Assembly: GCA_041569895.1 (NCBI GenBank)
Contig: JBFFXF010000127.1
Span: 1-20,082, forward strand
Length of the DNA stretch: 20,082 nt
Direction: 5' to 3'
Source of the DNA: JBFFXF01 sp041569895
Lineage (GTDB): Bacteria; Planctomycetota; UBA8108; JACQVS01
Below, in pieces: positions 1 to 7,651 of the stretch. Position 1 is the stretch's first letter. Every line of letters starts with the position of its first letter. The notes beneath the pieces were generated by a model. The model was not told the DNA's origin. It was given only the letters and a program-made list of their open reading frames with translations, and searched no databases. Position numbers and translations under genes: made by a program.

Positions 1-57
1 CCCTTCCCTGACTCGTCGTCCCACCGCCCCCCCGCGATTGTCGTCTCGGTCGCGCGC

Positions 58-354
58 TCAGTCGTGCGCGCGCGGCGGAGCCGTCGGCAGCGGGTCCTTC
101 TGCTCGTTGATCACCGGCAGGTTCGGAGCCTTCTCGGCGTTCTCCTGGATGTAGCTCTGCCACTGCTCCGGCACGTCGGAGTCCGCGAAGATCGCCTCGA
201 CCGGACACTCGGGGATGCACAGCGCGCAGTCGATGCACTCGTCGGGGTCGATGTAGAGCATCAGCTCGTCTTCATGAAAGCACTCGACTGGGCAGACCGC
301 GACGCAGTCGGTGTACTTACAGTTCTTGCAAGGTTCACAAACGATGTGAGCCAT
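58..354 (-). CDS. fdxA: Seven-iron ferredoxin (FdxA type, 3Fe-4S plus 4Fe-4S)
   Basis: This is a 98-residue soluble low-potential electron carrier. It carries nine cysteines spaced as in Azotobacter ferredoxin I, shifted by one residue. C9, C17 and C50 would bind the 3Fe-4S cluster, C21, C40, C43 and C46 the 4Fe-4S cluster, and C12 and C25 match the two extra cysteines of that family; C6 is an additional one. The block around residues 36-51 (DPDECIDCALCIPECP) is the FdxA signature, and the acidic C-terminal third is also usual for the family. The ATG at 354 follows a strong AGGAGG at about 359-364, so the start is secure. The gene diverges from the dikinase gene and has its own good promoter at 442-469. 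Its redox partner is not in the window. The family call is firm; the physiological role is unknown. Confidence 0.95.
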   Translation of the reverse strand: MAHIVCEPCKNCKYTDCVAVCPVECFHEDELMLYIDPDECIDCALCIPECPVEAIFADSDVPEQWQSYIQENAEKAPNLPVINEQKDPLPTAPPRAHD

Positions 355-441
355 GAGGCCTCCTCTTCTTGGCGCCCGGACGCGACCAACGTACGCTCGA
401 AGCGCGCCGGACGCCGGGCAGAACTCGCATGTCCACGTACT

Positions 442-469
442 TTTATAGGTTCAAACCGGCTTTTGACAA
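442..469 (-). promoter_or_regulatory. Sigma70-type promoter for fdxA
   Basis: On the minus strand a TTGTCA -35 box (464-469) and a TATAAA -10 box (442-447) are separated by 16 bp. Five of six bases match consensus in each box. Transcription would start near 435 and leave an 80-nt leader before the fdxA ATG. This AT-rich patch stands out in otherwise very GC-rich DNA. Confidence 0.55.
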
Positions 470-497
470 CAGGAATCCGCGAATTTCTGGCCGCGTC

Positions 498-521
498 TCG
501 ACCCGCCGACAGGCGGGTCGA
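498..521. promoter_or_regulatory. Perfect inverted repeat, probable operator between fdxA and the dikinase gene
   Basis: TCGACCCGCC (498-507), GACA (508-511) and GGCGGGTCGA (512-521) form a perfect 10-bp-arm dyad. It lies between two divergent predicted promoters, about 28 bp upstream of the fdxA -35 box and 17 bp upstream of the dikinase -35 box. There is no T-run and no gene ends here, so a regulator-binding site is more likely than a terminator. The protein that would bind is unknown. Confidence 0.5.
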
Positions 522-538
522 TTCGACGGGAAATGGGG

Positions 539-567
539 TTCTCAGACTCCCGGGAATCACATACAAT
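539..567 (+). promoter_or_regulatory. Sigma70-type promoter for pyruvate phosphate dikinase
   Basis: TTCTCA (539-544, four of six consensus bases) and TACAAT (562-567, five of six) are separated by 17 bp. Transcription would start near 574, leaving a leader of about 80 nt before the ATG at 655. The same TACAATC string recurs in the candidate promoter of the dihydrolipoyl dehydrogenase gene. Confidence 0.5.
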
Positions 568-654
568 CCCGCTCTTTCACCGGGCGGACGCGGGGCACGA
601 CCACCGCGACGACGCCGGGTCACGTCCGAGACCGAGAATCAGGGGAACACCTCG

Positions 655-3600
655 ATGGCCACGAGAGCCGCAGGACGATCCAAGTCGAAATACGTGTACT
701 CCTTCGGGGGCGGGAAGGCGGATGGCGACGGGAGCATGCGAAACCTCCTCGGTGGCAAGGGAGCCAACCTCGCCGAGATGGCCGGCCACCCGAAGCTGCG
801 CCTGCCCGTGCCACCCGGCTTCACGCTGACGACCGACGTCTGCGCGTACTACTACGGGCACGGCAAGAAGTATCCGCCCGAGCTGAAGCGCCAGGTCGAA
901 AAGGCGCTGCGCGGCGTCGAGCGACTGATGAAGCGCAAGTTCGGCGACTCGAAGAACCCCTTGCTCGTCTCGGTGCGCTCCGGGGCGAGGAGCTCGATGC
1001 CGGGCATGATGGAAACCGTGCTCAACATCGGGCTGACGGACAAGACCATCCCCGGTCTCATCCGACGATCGGGCAACGAGCGCTTCGTGTACGACGCCTA
1101 CCGCCGGCTGATCACCATGTACGCCGACGTCGTCATGGAGAAGGCCGCGGGCGTCGAGCCGGTGGAGGGTCACGGCATCCGCCGGCAGCTCGAGGAGATC
1201 CTCGAGGGCGTCAAGCGGGAACGCGGCTACACCAACGACACCGAGCTCACCGCGGAGGACCTCAAATCGCTCTGTAGCCGGTACAAGGAGAAGATCCAGC
1301 AGGTCCTCGGCAAGCCGTTTCCCGACGATCCGGAGAAGCAGCTCTGGGGCGGAATCGATGCGGTGTTCGCCTCGTGGAACGGCAAGCGCGCCGTGTCGTA
1401 TCGCCGGATCGAGGGCATCCCCGACGAGTGGGGAACCGCGGTGAACGTCCAGGCGATGGTCTTCGGCAACATGGGAGACGACTCGGCGACGGGCGTGGCG
1501 TTCACGCGTGATCCCGGCAACGGCCAACCGATCTTCTACGGCGAGTACCTCGTCAACGCGCAGGGCGAGGACGTGGTCGCCGGCACTCGCACGCCGTCGC
1601 CGCTCAACAGCGACTCGCAGAGCGAGCACAACCGCGACGCATTGACGCTCGAGCATGGGATGCCGAAGCTCTACCGGCAGCTCGACGCGATGCAGCGGCG
1701 CCTCGAGAAGCACTATCGCGACATGCAGGACATCGAGTTCACCATCGAGAAGGGAACTCTCTACATGCTGCAGTGTCGCGTCGGCAAGCGGAACGGGCCG
1801 GCCGCCGTGCGCATGGCGGTCGACATGCTCCGCGAGAAGCTGATCGGCGCGGAGGACGCCGTCAGGCGGGTGACGCCGGCGCAGCTCGGCGAGCTCCTGC
1901 ACCCGATCATCGATCCCGAGGCCGAGAAGGCGCGCGCGCCGCTCGCCAAGGGCTTGCCGGCGGGGCCCGGCGGCGCTGCCGGCGAAATCGTCTTCTCGGC
2001 GGAGGAAGCCGTGGACTGGGCGCAGCGCGGGCATCGCGTGGTCCTCGTCCGCGAGGAGACCAACCCCGAGGATATCGAGGGGATGCGCGCCGCGCAGGCG
2101 ATTCTCACCTCTCGTGGCGGCATGACGTCTCACGCCGCGCTCGTCGCTCGTGGCTGGGGCAAGTGCTGCGTGGTCGGATGCGCGGCGCTCCGGATCGACA
2201 CCCGCGCCGGCACGCTGTCGGTCAACGGCCGGACCCTCCACCGCGGCGACTGGCTGAGCCTCAACGGAACGCGCGGCACGGTGTACGAGGGCGAGATGCC
2301 GATGATCGACTCCGGCGATTCCAACGAGACGCTGGACGATTTTCTGGCGGTCTGCGATCGGGTGCGGCGACTGCGCGTGCGCACCAACGCTGACACGCCG
2401 GCCGACGCCCGCAAGGCGCGCTCCTTCGGCGCCGAGGGGATCGGGCTCTTCCGCACGGAGCACATGTTCTACGGCGAGGGCGCCGATGTGCCGCTCTTCA
2501 AGCTGCGCAAGGTGATCGTCGCCAGGAGCACCGAGGAGCGCCGCGAGGCGCTCGGCGAGCTCTACGAGCACATCAAGAGCGATATCAAGGCGACCCTCGC
2601 CGCGATGGACGGCCTGCCGGTGACGATACGCCTGCTGGATCCCCCGCTGCACGAGTTCATTCCGCACGGGGAGATCCAGAGGCGCGAGCTCGCCGAGGCC
2701 GTCGGCATGGGCCTCGAGGAGCTCGATCGCCGCGCCGAGCAGCTCACCGAGGTGAACCCGATGATGGGGCACCGCGGCGTCCGACTCGGCATCACCTACC
2801 CGGAGATCACGGAGACGCAGGTGCGGGCCATCTTCGAGGCTGCCGCCGAGATCCAGAGAGAGGGCGGCACGGCGATGCCCGAGGTGATGATCCCCGTCGT
2901 CGGAGGCGAGAACGAGCTGCAAAACCAGGTCGACATCGTCCGCCGCGTCCACGGCGAGGTGCTCGCGGCGAGCGGTCTGCGCGAGATCCCGCATCTGGTC
3001 GGGACGATGATCGAGATTCCGCGAGCCGCTCTCGTCGCCGACAGCATCGCGGAGGTGGCCGAGTTCTTCTCGTTCGGCACCAACGACCTGACGCAGATGG
3101 GTTTCGGGTTCTCGCGCGACGATATCGGCAGCTTCCTGGGCGATTACCTCGAGCGCGGCATCCTCGATTACGATCCCTTCCAGACCATCGACCAGCGCGG
3201 CATCGGGGAGCTGATCCGCATCGGCATCGAGCGCGGCCGCGGCGCCCGTCCCAGACTCAAGATCGGCATCTGCGGCGAGCACGGCGGCGATCCGGAGTCG
3301 GTGAAGTTCTGCCATCGCGTCGGCATGGACTACGTCTCCTGCTCGCCCTACCGCGTTCCCATTGCGCGCCTCGCCGCCGCCCAGGCGGTCCTCGACGAGC
3401 GCGCCGCGGCGGCGCGCGACAAGGCCGCCAGGAAGGCGGCGAAGCGACCGGCAAGGAAGAAGACCGCGAAGGGCGCGAAGCGGGGGAAGAAGAAGGCGGC
3501 CAGGAAGCGGGCGGCGGGGAAGGCAGCCAAGAAGCGGACGGCGAAGTCGGCGGCGCGGAAAAAGTCGAAGAAGAAGAAGGCTCCCGCCCGGAAGGCGAGA

Positions 3601-3705
3601 GCGAAGAAGTCACGCGCCAAGAAGGCAGCCAGGTCCTCCGGCCGCCGCAAGACCGTGCGCAAGTCGAAGGTCGCGCGAACCGCGAAGAAGAGACGCGCGC
3701 GCTAA
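655..3705 (+). CDS. ppdK: Pyruvate phosphate dikinase with histone H1-like C-terminal tail
   Basis: The enzyme interconverts pyruvate, ATP and phosphate with phosphoenolpyruvate, AMP and pyrophosphate in the cytoplasm, linking glycolysis and gluconeogenesis. The N-terminal ATP-grasp half begins at YSFGGGKADGDGSMRNLLGG and includes GDDSATGVAFTRDPGNG. The swivelling phosphohistidine domain has GGMTSHAALVARG with catalytic His493. The C-terminal TIM-barrel has FGTNDLTQMGFGFSRDD and GICGEHGGDP with catalytic Cys873. These motifs distinguish it from PEP synthase. The ATG at 655 is preceded by AGGGG at 641-645; the frame is open upstream to 64, but that part has no family similarity. At 1016 residues it is about 100 longer than usual. 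The family normally ends at the SCSPYRVPIARLAAAQA region; here about 94 Lys/Arg/Ala-rich residues follow. The deacetylase gene begins 29 bp downstream and may be cotranscribed. Confidence 0.96.
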   Translation: MATRAAGRSKSKYVYSFGGGKADGDGSMRNLLGGKGANLAEMAGHPKLRLPVPPGFTLTTDVCAYYYGHGKKYPPELKRQVEKALRGVERLMKRKFGDSKNPLLVSVRSGARSSMPGMMETVLNIGLTDKTIPGLIRRSGNERFVYDAYRRLITMYADVVMEKAAGVEPVEGHGIRRQLEEILEGVKRERGYTNDTELTAEDLKSLCSRYKEKIQQVLGKPFPDDPEKQLWGGIDAVFASWNGKRAVSYRRIEGIPDEWGTAVNVQAMVFGNMGDDSATGVAFTRDPGNGQPIFYGEYLVNAQGEDVVAGTRTPSPLNSDSQSEHNRDALTLEHGMPKLYRQLDAMQRRLEKHYRDMQDIEFTIEKGTLYMLQCRVGKRNGPAAVRMAVDMLREKLIGAEDAVRRVTPAQLGELLHPIIDPEAEKARAPLAKGLPAGPGGAAGEIVFSAEEAVDWAQRGHRVVLVREETNPEDIEGMRAAQAILTSRGGMTSHAALVARGWGKCCVVGCAALRIDTRAGTLSVNGRTLHRGDWLSLNGTRGTVYEGEMPMIDSGDSNETLDDFLAVCDRVRRLRVRTNADTPADARKARSFGAEGIGLFRTEHMFYGEGADVPLFKLRKVIVARSTEERREALGELYEHIKSDIKATLAAMDGLPVTIRLLDPPLHEFIPHGEIQRRELAEAVGMGLEELDRRAEQLTEVNPMMGHRGVRLGITYPEITETQVRAIFEAAAEIQREGGTAMPEVMIPVVGGENELQNQVDIVRRVHGEVLAASGLREIPHLVGTMIEIPRAALVADSIAEVAEFFSFGTNDLTQMGFGFSRDDIGSFLGDYLERGILDYDPFQTIDQRGIGELIRIGIERGRGARPRLKIGICGEHGGDPESVKFCHRVGMDYVSCSPYRVPIARLAAAQAVLDERAAAARDKAARKAAKRPARKKTAKGAKRGKKKAARKRAAGKAAKKRTAKSAARKKSKKKKAPARKARAKKSRAKKAARSSGRRKTVRKSKVARTAKKRRAR
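3421..3702 (+). other. Lys/Arg/Ala-rich tail-coding segment of the dikinase gene
   Basis: Codons 923-1016 of the dikinase encode almost only Lys, Arg, Ala and a few Ser, Thr, Pro and Gly, in AAKK, AARKK and KKAA-type steps as in histone H1 and bacterial H1-like tails. The DNA is dominated by AAG, GCG, GCC and CGG codons. The frame continues unbroken from the catalytic domain to the TAA, so this is an appended region and not a frameshift product. It would be disordered and strongly positively charged. Confidence 0.8.
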
Positions 3706-3720
3706 ACCGGCCGGACTCAC

Positions 3721-3737
3721 GGAGGCGGACCGCCCTG
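3721..3737 (+). promoter_or_regulatory. Shine-Dalgarno and CTG start of the ArnD-like gene
   Basis: GGAGG at 3721-3725 is followed after 9 bp by CTG at 3735. No ATG, GTG or TTG occurs in this frame between the dikinase stop codon and the conserved DVDT motif. The first conventional start (GTG 3798) lies past that motif. The CTG is therefore the best-supported initiation codon. Confidence 0.5.
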
Positions 3738-4682
3738 GCGTTCTCGACGATCTCGCTCAAGTTCGACGTCGACACGTACGAGGGCGCCGGCAAGGGGGTG
3801 CCGCGGCTCCTCGATCTCCTCTCGGAGCTCGGCGTTCACGGCACGTTCTTCTTCTGCCACGGCCCCGACCGCTCCGGACGGGCGATCGTCAACGTGCTCA
3901 GGCAGCGCGGTTTCCTCCGCAAGATGATCCGCACCCGCGCGCTGCGCATGTACGGCCTTCGGACCGCGCTCTCGGGGACGCTGCTGCCGTCGCCGGTCAT
4001 CGGCGCTCGCCTCGGCGACGTCATGCGACGCGCGCGTGATGAGGGGCACGACGTCGGCCTCCACGGCTGGGACCATCGCCGCTGGCAGGACGGCCTCGAG
4101 CGGCTCCACGACGACGAGGTCGCGGCCGAGGTCTCGCGAGCGGTCGAGTCGCACGCGCGGATCCTCGGCGAGCCGCCCCGTGCGTTCGCCGCGCCCGGGT
4201 GGATGATCGACGACCGCGCTCTTCTCGAGCTGGAGCGTCACGACTTCGACTGGACGAGCTCGACGCGTTTCGGCCCGCCCTTCTTCCCCGTCGTCGATGA
4301 GCGCCCGGCGCGCATGCTCGAGGTGCCGTCGACCGGGCCCTGTCCCGAGGAGGCCATGACACGCGGCGGCGGGGAGCCGCTCTTCCCGGCCGCGCTCGGC
4401 GAGGCCGGCGGCGGGCCCGAGGCGCGTCGCACGCACGTCTACCCGGCGCACGCCGAGGTCGAGGGAGGCATTCTTCTGGCGCCGTTCCGGAGCTGGCTGC
4501 GCGAGCGGCTCGCCGAGGGCATCGGGTTCGTGAAGCTCCGGTCGGTCGTCGACGAAGCGCTCGCGGGGGACACCGCGATCATTCCTCGCCGTCGAATCGA
4601 GCGCGTCACCGTCACGGGGCGGCCGGCGCTCGTGTCCAGCGGCTACCCGGAGCTCGCCGGAGAGAGCGCAACACCGTGTTGA
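3735..4682 (+). CDS. ArnD-like polysaccharide deacetylase family protein
   Basis: This is a NodB-fold metal-dependent deacetylase. It resembles ArnD, which deformylates undecaprenyl-phosphate 4-deoxy-4-formamido-L-arabinose on the cytoplasmic face during lipid A modification. Shared features in order are DVDT (D11, D13), GVPRLLDLLS, GPDRSGR, the KM.R.RALRMYG stretch, GLHGWDH (H110 and H114, the HxxxH metal motif), AAPGW and a YPAHAEVEG block. From the CTG at 3735 the protein has 315 residues, close to the roughly 300 of ArnD. Starting at GTG 3798 would remove the metal-binding Asp motif, which argues against that start. No other arn gene is present, so the natural substrate may be another formylated or acetylated polyprenyl-linked sugar. 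The gene follows ppdK closely and converges on the penicillin acylase gene with an 18-bp gap. Family confidence is high; exact substrate is uncertain. Confidence 0.85.
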   Translation: MAFSTISLKFDVDTYEGAGKGVPRLLDLLSELGVHGTFFFCHGPDRSGRAIVNVLRQRGFLRKMIRTRALRMYGLRTALSGTLLPSPVIGARLGDVMRRARDEGHDVGLHGWDHRRWQDGLERLHDDEVAAEVSRAVESHARILGEPPRAFAAPGWMIDDRALLELERHDFDWTSSTRFGPPFFPVVDERPARMLEVPSTGPCPEEAMTRGGGEPLFPAALGEAGGGPEARRTHVYPAHAEVEGGILLAPFRSWLRERLAEGIGFVKLRSVVDEALAGDTAIIPRRRIERVTVTGRPALVSSGYPELAGESATPC

Positions 4683-4700
4683 GGAGCGCTCGCTCGTCAC

Positions 4701-7202
4701 TCACTCGGTGTTCGGCCAGTTCGGCGTCATGATCAACAGTTGCTCGACTTGGTAGTCGGGGAAGTCGCCGGGGAAGGCGTGGAAGTAGAGCGGCAGGTAG
4801 CTGCCATCGAGGTAGGACCGCGCCTGCTCACGGGCCTGCTCGCGTCCCCGCATCCCGGGGCGGCGCGAGGCCTGGATCCCCGGACCGGCGCCGCGCGCGC
4901 TCTTCAGGTCGCCGAGCGGCAGCGCCATGCGATAGACCGCGCCGATGGTGACGACGCCGCCATCACCGCCCGGCGAGACCGTGTTGATGTTCCCGGGCAC
5001 CGGTCCGAGATCGAGCCCGCCGTCGGGAGTGCGGAGCAGGTCGGGGAGGATCATGCGGTTGCGCCGGCCCCACGCCCACGTGGAGATCGTCGGCCCGTAC
5101 TCGTCGACGAGCGATTCCACCGCGTGCAGGAAGCTGCGGCGGATCAGGGCGTCCCGGTCCTCGCGCTCCTCGGTCCGCACGTCGTCGAACCACGGGGAAT
5201 CGGGCTCGTGGAGGGTGAGCCTGACGAGCACGTCGAGGGGAGGACGCCAGCCGTTGGAGCAGAAGCCCCAGTTCCCCGAGCGCGGCAGCTGGGCGCGCTC
5301 CCACTCGTCGGTCCACACGTCGTCGGCGAACGTCTGCAGCCACTTCCAGGCGATCGTCGGCTCGACCGCGTCGATGTGCACGTTGTGGTCCCACGCGCGC
5401 ACGAGCCGCAGCGACAGGTTGGCGATCGGGTCGACGGGCGGCTCGTCGACGAACGCCTCGACGAGCACCGGCAACAGCTCGCGAGTGGCGAGATCGAGCA
5501 CGTCGAGCTGGAGCTGCTGCATGCGCGGGAGCGTGAATCGATTCGAAGAGCGGAGCACCGAATCGATCCTCCGCGCGCGGAACGCCGGATCGAACTCCCA
5601 GCCGAGATAGTGCGCGAAGTCCGGCGGCGCGAGTCGCTGGTTCGCCGAGACGATGTAACCCTGCGCGGGGTCGAGCGAGAACGGCATCTCCTCGAAGGGA
5701 ACGGGCGCGATCCATTCGTGCTCGCCGCCCGCGCCATCGACCGGATACCTCCCGAGACCACGGGCGCGCCGTGGCACGACGCCGGTGGGTCGCGCGGCGA
5801 TGTGCCCCTCGGTGTCCGCGTAGACGAGCGTCAGCGCGGGGGCGACGTAGTTGCGCAGCGCGTCGAGGAACGATCGCACGTCCCTCGCGGCGTTGATCAT
5901 CAGGAAGGAGACGATCTCGGCGGACGGAATGCCGCCCATCCAGCGCATCGAGAGCGTCTTCCCGCGCTCGGTGATGATCGGCCCGTGCGCCGTCCGGCGC
6001 ACCGTGAACTTGACGCTCTCCTGGCCCCGAACGCGGATCTCCTCCTCGATCTCCTCGACCGGCAGCCAGCGGCCGCGATGGAGAAACCGAGTCGGATCCT
6101 GCGGGTGAAAAGTCTCGACGTAGAAGTCGGTGACGTCGGCCTGCGCGTTCGTGCCCGCCCAGGCGATGGTCCCGTTGTGGCCGAAGATGACCGCCGGGCT
6201 CCCCGGGACCGTGATGCCGATAACGCTGAGGCCGGGCGAGTCGAGGTGCGCGGTGTAGAAGGTCGGCGGATGGCTGAGCGCGAGGTGCGGGTCACTGCAG
6301 AGGATCGCGTGGCCGTCCCGCGTCAATCGGCCGCTGAGGACCCAGCAGTTGCTGGCGCGCGCCCCCGGCGACGCGAACCGCGACGGCACGCCGGTGAAGC
6401 GCTCGAGCACGTCCGCGCACGCGGTCGCGAGACCGTCGAGGGGCGGCGAGGCCTCTCGTGCGACGGCGTCCCCCGTGCCGGCGGAACGCTCGACGCTGGC
6501 GCTCCGACGGAGGCCCATGATGAACTCCGGGCTCCTCGGCTCGCGCACGGTCGGGACGCGATCGTCGCGTTCGATCGGGAAGAGGGTCAGCGCCGCGTCC
6601 TCACCGAGCTTCTCGGCGACGAGTTGCAGGAACACGTCATCGAACGAGTGGGAGAGCTCCGCCGTGAATCGCTTGTGGATGGCGAAGCAATCCTCCGGCT
6701 TCCACGGCTCGGGGATCAGTCCGTTCTTGCGATAGTGGACGGAGAGGCCGACGGGGTTCGGCTGGCGCAGGAACGCGTTGACGCCCGCCGTGTACGACTC
6801 GATGATGCGGCGCTCCCGGGCTGGCACGAGGTGCTGCCAGGCCGACTCCGCCGCCCGGTGCAGGCCGAGAATCCGCGCCAGCCGATCCTCCTCGATCGCC
6901 GCCGGACCGAGCAGCTCGGCGAGCCTCCCCGAGCCGCTGCGCCGGAAGATGTCCATCTGCAGGAATCGGTCTCGGGCGTGGAACCAGCCGAGGGCGTATG
7001 CCGCATCGCGGCGGCTCGTGGCGTAGATGTGAGGGATCCCGTATCCATCGACGACGACTCGCACCGTGCCGTGGAGGCCGTCGAGTCCGTCGATGGTCTG
7101 CAGGCGCGGAGGCGGGGCGTCGCGGGTCCCGACGCAGCTGCAGACCAGCGCGACCACCGCCGCGAGAAACAGCCGCGGCGCCGCCGCCGACACGGGGCGC
7201 AC
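4701..7202 (-). CDS. Penicillin acylase family N-terminal-nucleophile hydrolase, probable lipoprotein
   Basis: This is an 833-residue exported Ntn-hydrolase of the penicillin G acylase / acyl-homoserine-lactone acylase family, which cleaves amide bonds of acylated small molecules. Residues 1-22 look like a signal peptide (RLFLAAVVALVCSC) with a possible lipobox VCSC and Cys23. The alpha-chain region contains GYGIPHIYA, ALGWFHARDRFLQMD and SGRLAELLG, all family hallmarks. Autocleavage would expose Ser284 in RASNCWVLSG, followed by DPHL, GSPAVIFGHNGTIAW and TDFYVE of the beta chain. Ala instead of the more usual Gly precedes the nucleophile. The start is uncertain: GTG 7202 gives the best signal peptide and GTG 7193 is equally possible. 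GTG 7304 has a GGAGGG but would give a 44-residue charged leader, and the frame is open to 7628. The substrate cannot be told from sequence; it may be a lactone signal, peptide or antibiotic. Confidence 0.9.
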   Translation of the reverse strand: MRPVSAAAPRLFLAAVVALVCSCVGTRDAPPPRLQTIDGLDGLHGTVRVVVDGYGIPHIYATSRRDAAYALGWFHARDRFLQMDIFRRSGSGRLAELLGPAAIEEDRLARILGLHRAAESAWQHLVPARERRIIESYTAGVNAFLRQPNPVGLSVHYRKNGLIPEPWKPEDCFAIHKRFTAELSHSFDDVFLQLVAEKLGEDAALTLFPIERDDRVPTVREPRSPEFIMGLRRSASVERSAGTGDAVAREASPPLDGLATACADVLERFTGVPSRFASPGARASNCWVLSGRLTRDGHAILCSDPHLALSHPPTFYTAHLDSPGLSVIGITVPGSPAVIFGHNGTIAWAGTNAQADVTDFYVETFHPQDPTRFLHRGRWLPVEEIEEEIRVRGQESVKFTVRRTAHGPIITERGKTLSMRWMGGIPSAEIVSFLMINAARDVRSFLDALRNYVAPALTLVYADTEGHIAARPTGVVPRRARGLGRYPVDGAGGEHEWIAPVPFEEMPFSLDPAQGYIVSANQRLAPPDFAHYLGWEFDPAFRARRIDSVLRSSNRFTLPRMQQLQLDVLDLATRELLPVLVEAFVDEPPVDPIANLSLRLVRAWDHNVHIDAVEPTIAWKWLQTFADDVWTDEWERAQLPRSGNWGFCSNGWRPPLDVLVRLTLHEPDSPWFDDVRTEEREDRDALIRRSFLHAVESLVDEYGPTISTWAWGRRNRMILPDLLRTPDGGLDLGPVPGNINTVSPGGDGGVVTIGAVYRMALPLGDLKSARGAGPGIQASRRPGMRGREQAREQARSYLDGSYLPLYFHAFPGDFPDYQVEQLLIMTPNWPNTE

Positions 7203-7368
7203 CGTGTCCCGGCCATCCCGACGAACGGGGCCTGCCGGCGTCGGGCCGGATGTGACCGTCCGGTCGCGCGTGCGGCGCGCTCTCCTCGCTGCCGATCTCT
7301 TCACGTCCCTCCGTGGTCGAGCCGGGCGTCCGGCACGCCGGGCGCCCGCCGTGTCCGGAGCAGCGCGC

Positions 7369-7397
7369 AGTATCTCCGAAAACGGGAGGCCGCTCAA
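7369..7397 (-). promoter_or_regulatory. Candidate promoter for the penicillin acylase gene
   Basis: On the minus strand TTGAGC (7392-7397) and GATACT (7369-7374) are separated by 17 bp. Each matches four of six consensus bases. Transcription would start near 7362, upstream of all plausible acylase starts (7304, 7202, 7193). Confidence 0.35.
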
Positions 7398-7526
7398 GAC
7401 ACTCACGGTGGGCGGCGGGCCAGGGCGCGACGCCGGGCCCCGCGCCGGTCGTGGCCCGACGGGGGGAGCCGGCGGCGCCTGCCCCGGCGCCGGGGCCGCT
7501 CGTGCAAGTGATTGCGAGCGCGTGAC

Positions 7527-7555
7527 TTGTTCGGAGCGACCGGCTACGCTATAGG
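7527..7555 (+). promoter_or_regulatory. Candidate promoter for the AI-2E family gene
   Basis: TTGTTC (7527-7532) and TATAGG (7550-7555) are separated by 17 bp in a locally AT-richer patch. The match is moderate. The leader to the ATG at 7652 would be about 90 nt. Confidence 0.35.
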
Positions 7556-7651
7556 GGCGCGGGCGACGGCGGGCGAGGCCATGGCGGTCGACCGGCGTCC
7601 GAGTTAGAGTGAAAGCGCCGCTCTCCATCGGCCGATCAGTTGGTGCAGTCC

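Larger units (their letters stand above)
7203..7651. other. Divergent intergenic region between the acylase and AI-2E genes
   Basis: About 450 bp separate the two divergent genes. It contains a candidate promoter for each side (7369-7397 minus, 7527-7555 plus). The acylase frame stays open through it, but the encoded Arg/Pro/Ala-rich sequence looks non-coding. No RNA gene or clear repeat was seen. Confidence 0.5.

Noticed and set aside
64..654. N-terminal extension of the dikinase reading frame
   Set aside because: It runs antisense through fdxA, lacks family similarity, and a good Shine-Dalgarno precedes the ATG at 655.
577..3315. A 912-residue antisense ORF opposite the dikinase gene
   Set aside because: The sequence is Ala/Asp/Leu/Arg-rich with no recognisable domain, and it lies opposite a gene with all catalytic motifs. 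It is a codon-bias shadow.
3421..3702. Frameshift at the dikinase C-terminus
   Set aside because: The frame runs smoothly from the conserved end into a consistent Lys/Arg/Ala pattern and stops just before the next gene's Shine-Dalgarno.
4740..7511. A 923-residue plus-strand ORF opposite the penicillin acylase gene
   Set aside because: The product is Arg/Glu/Val-rich without domains, and the opposite strand encodes a clear Ntn-hydrolase.
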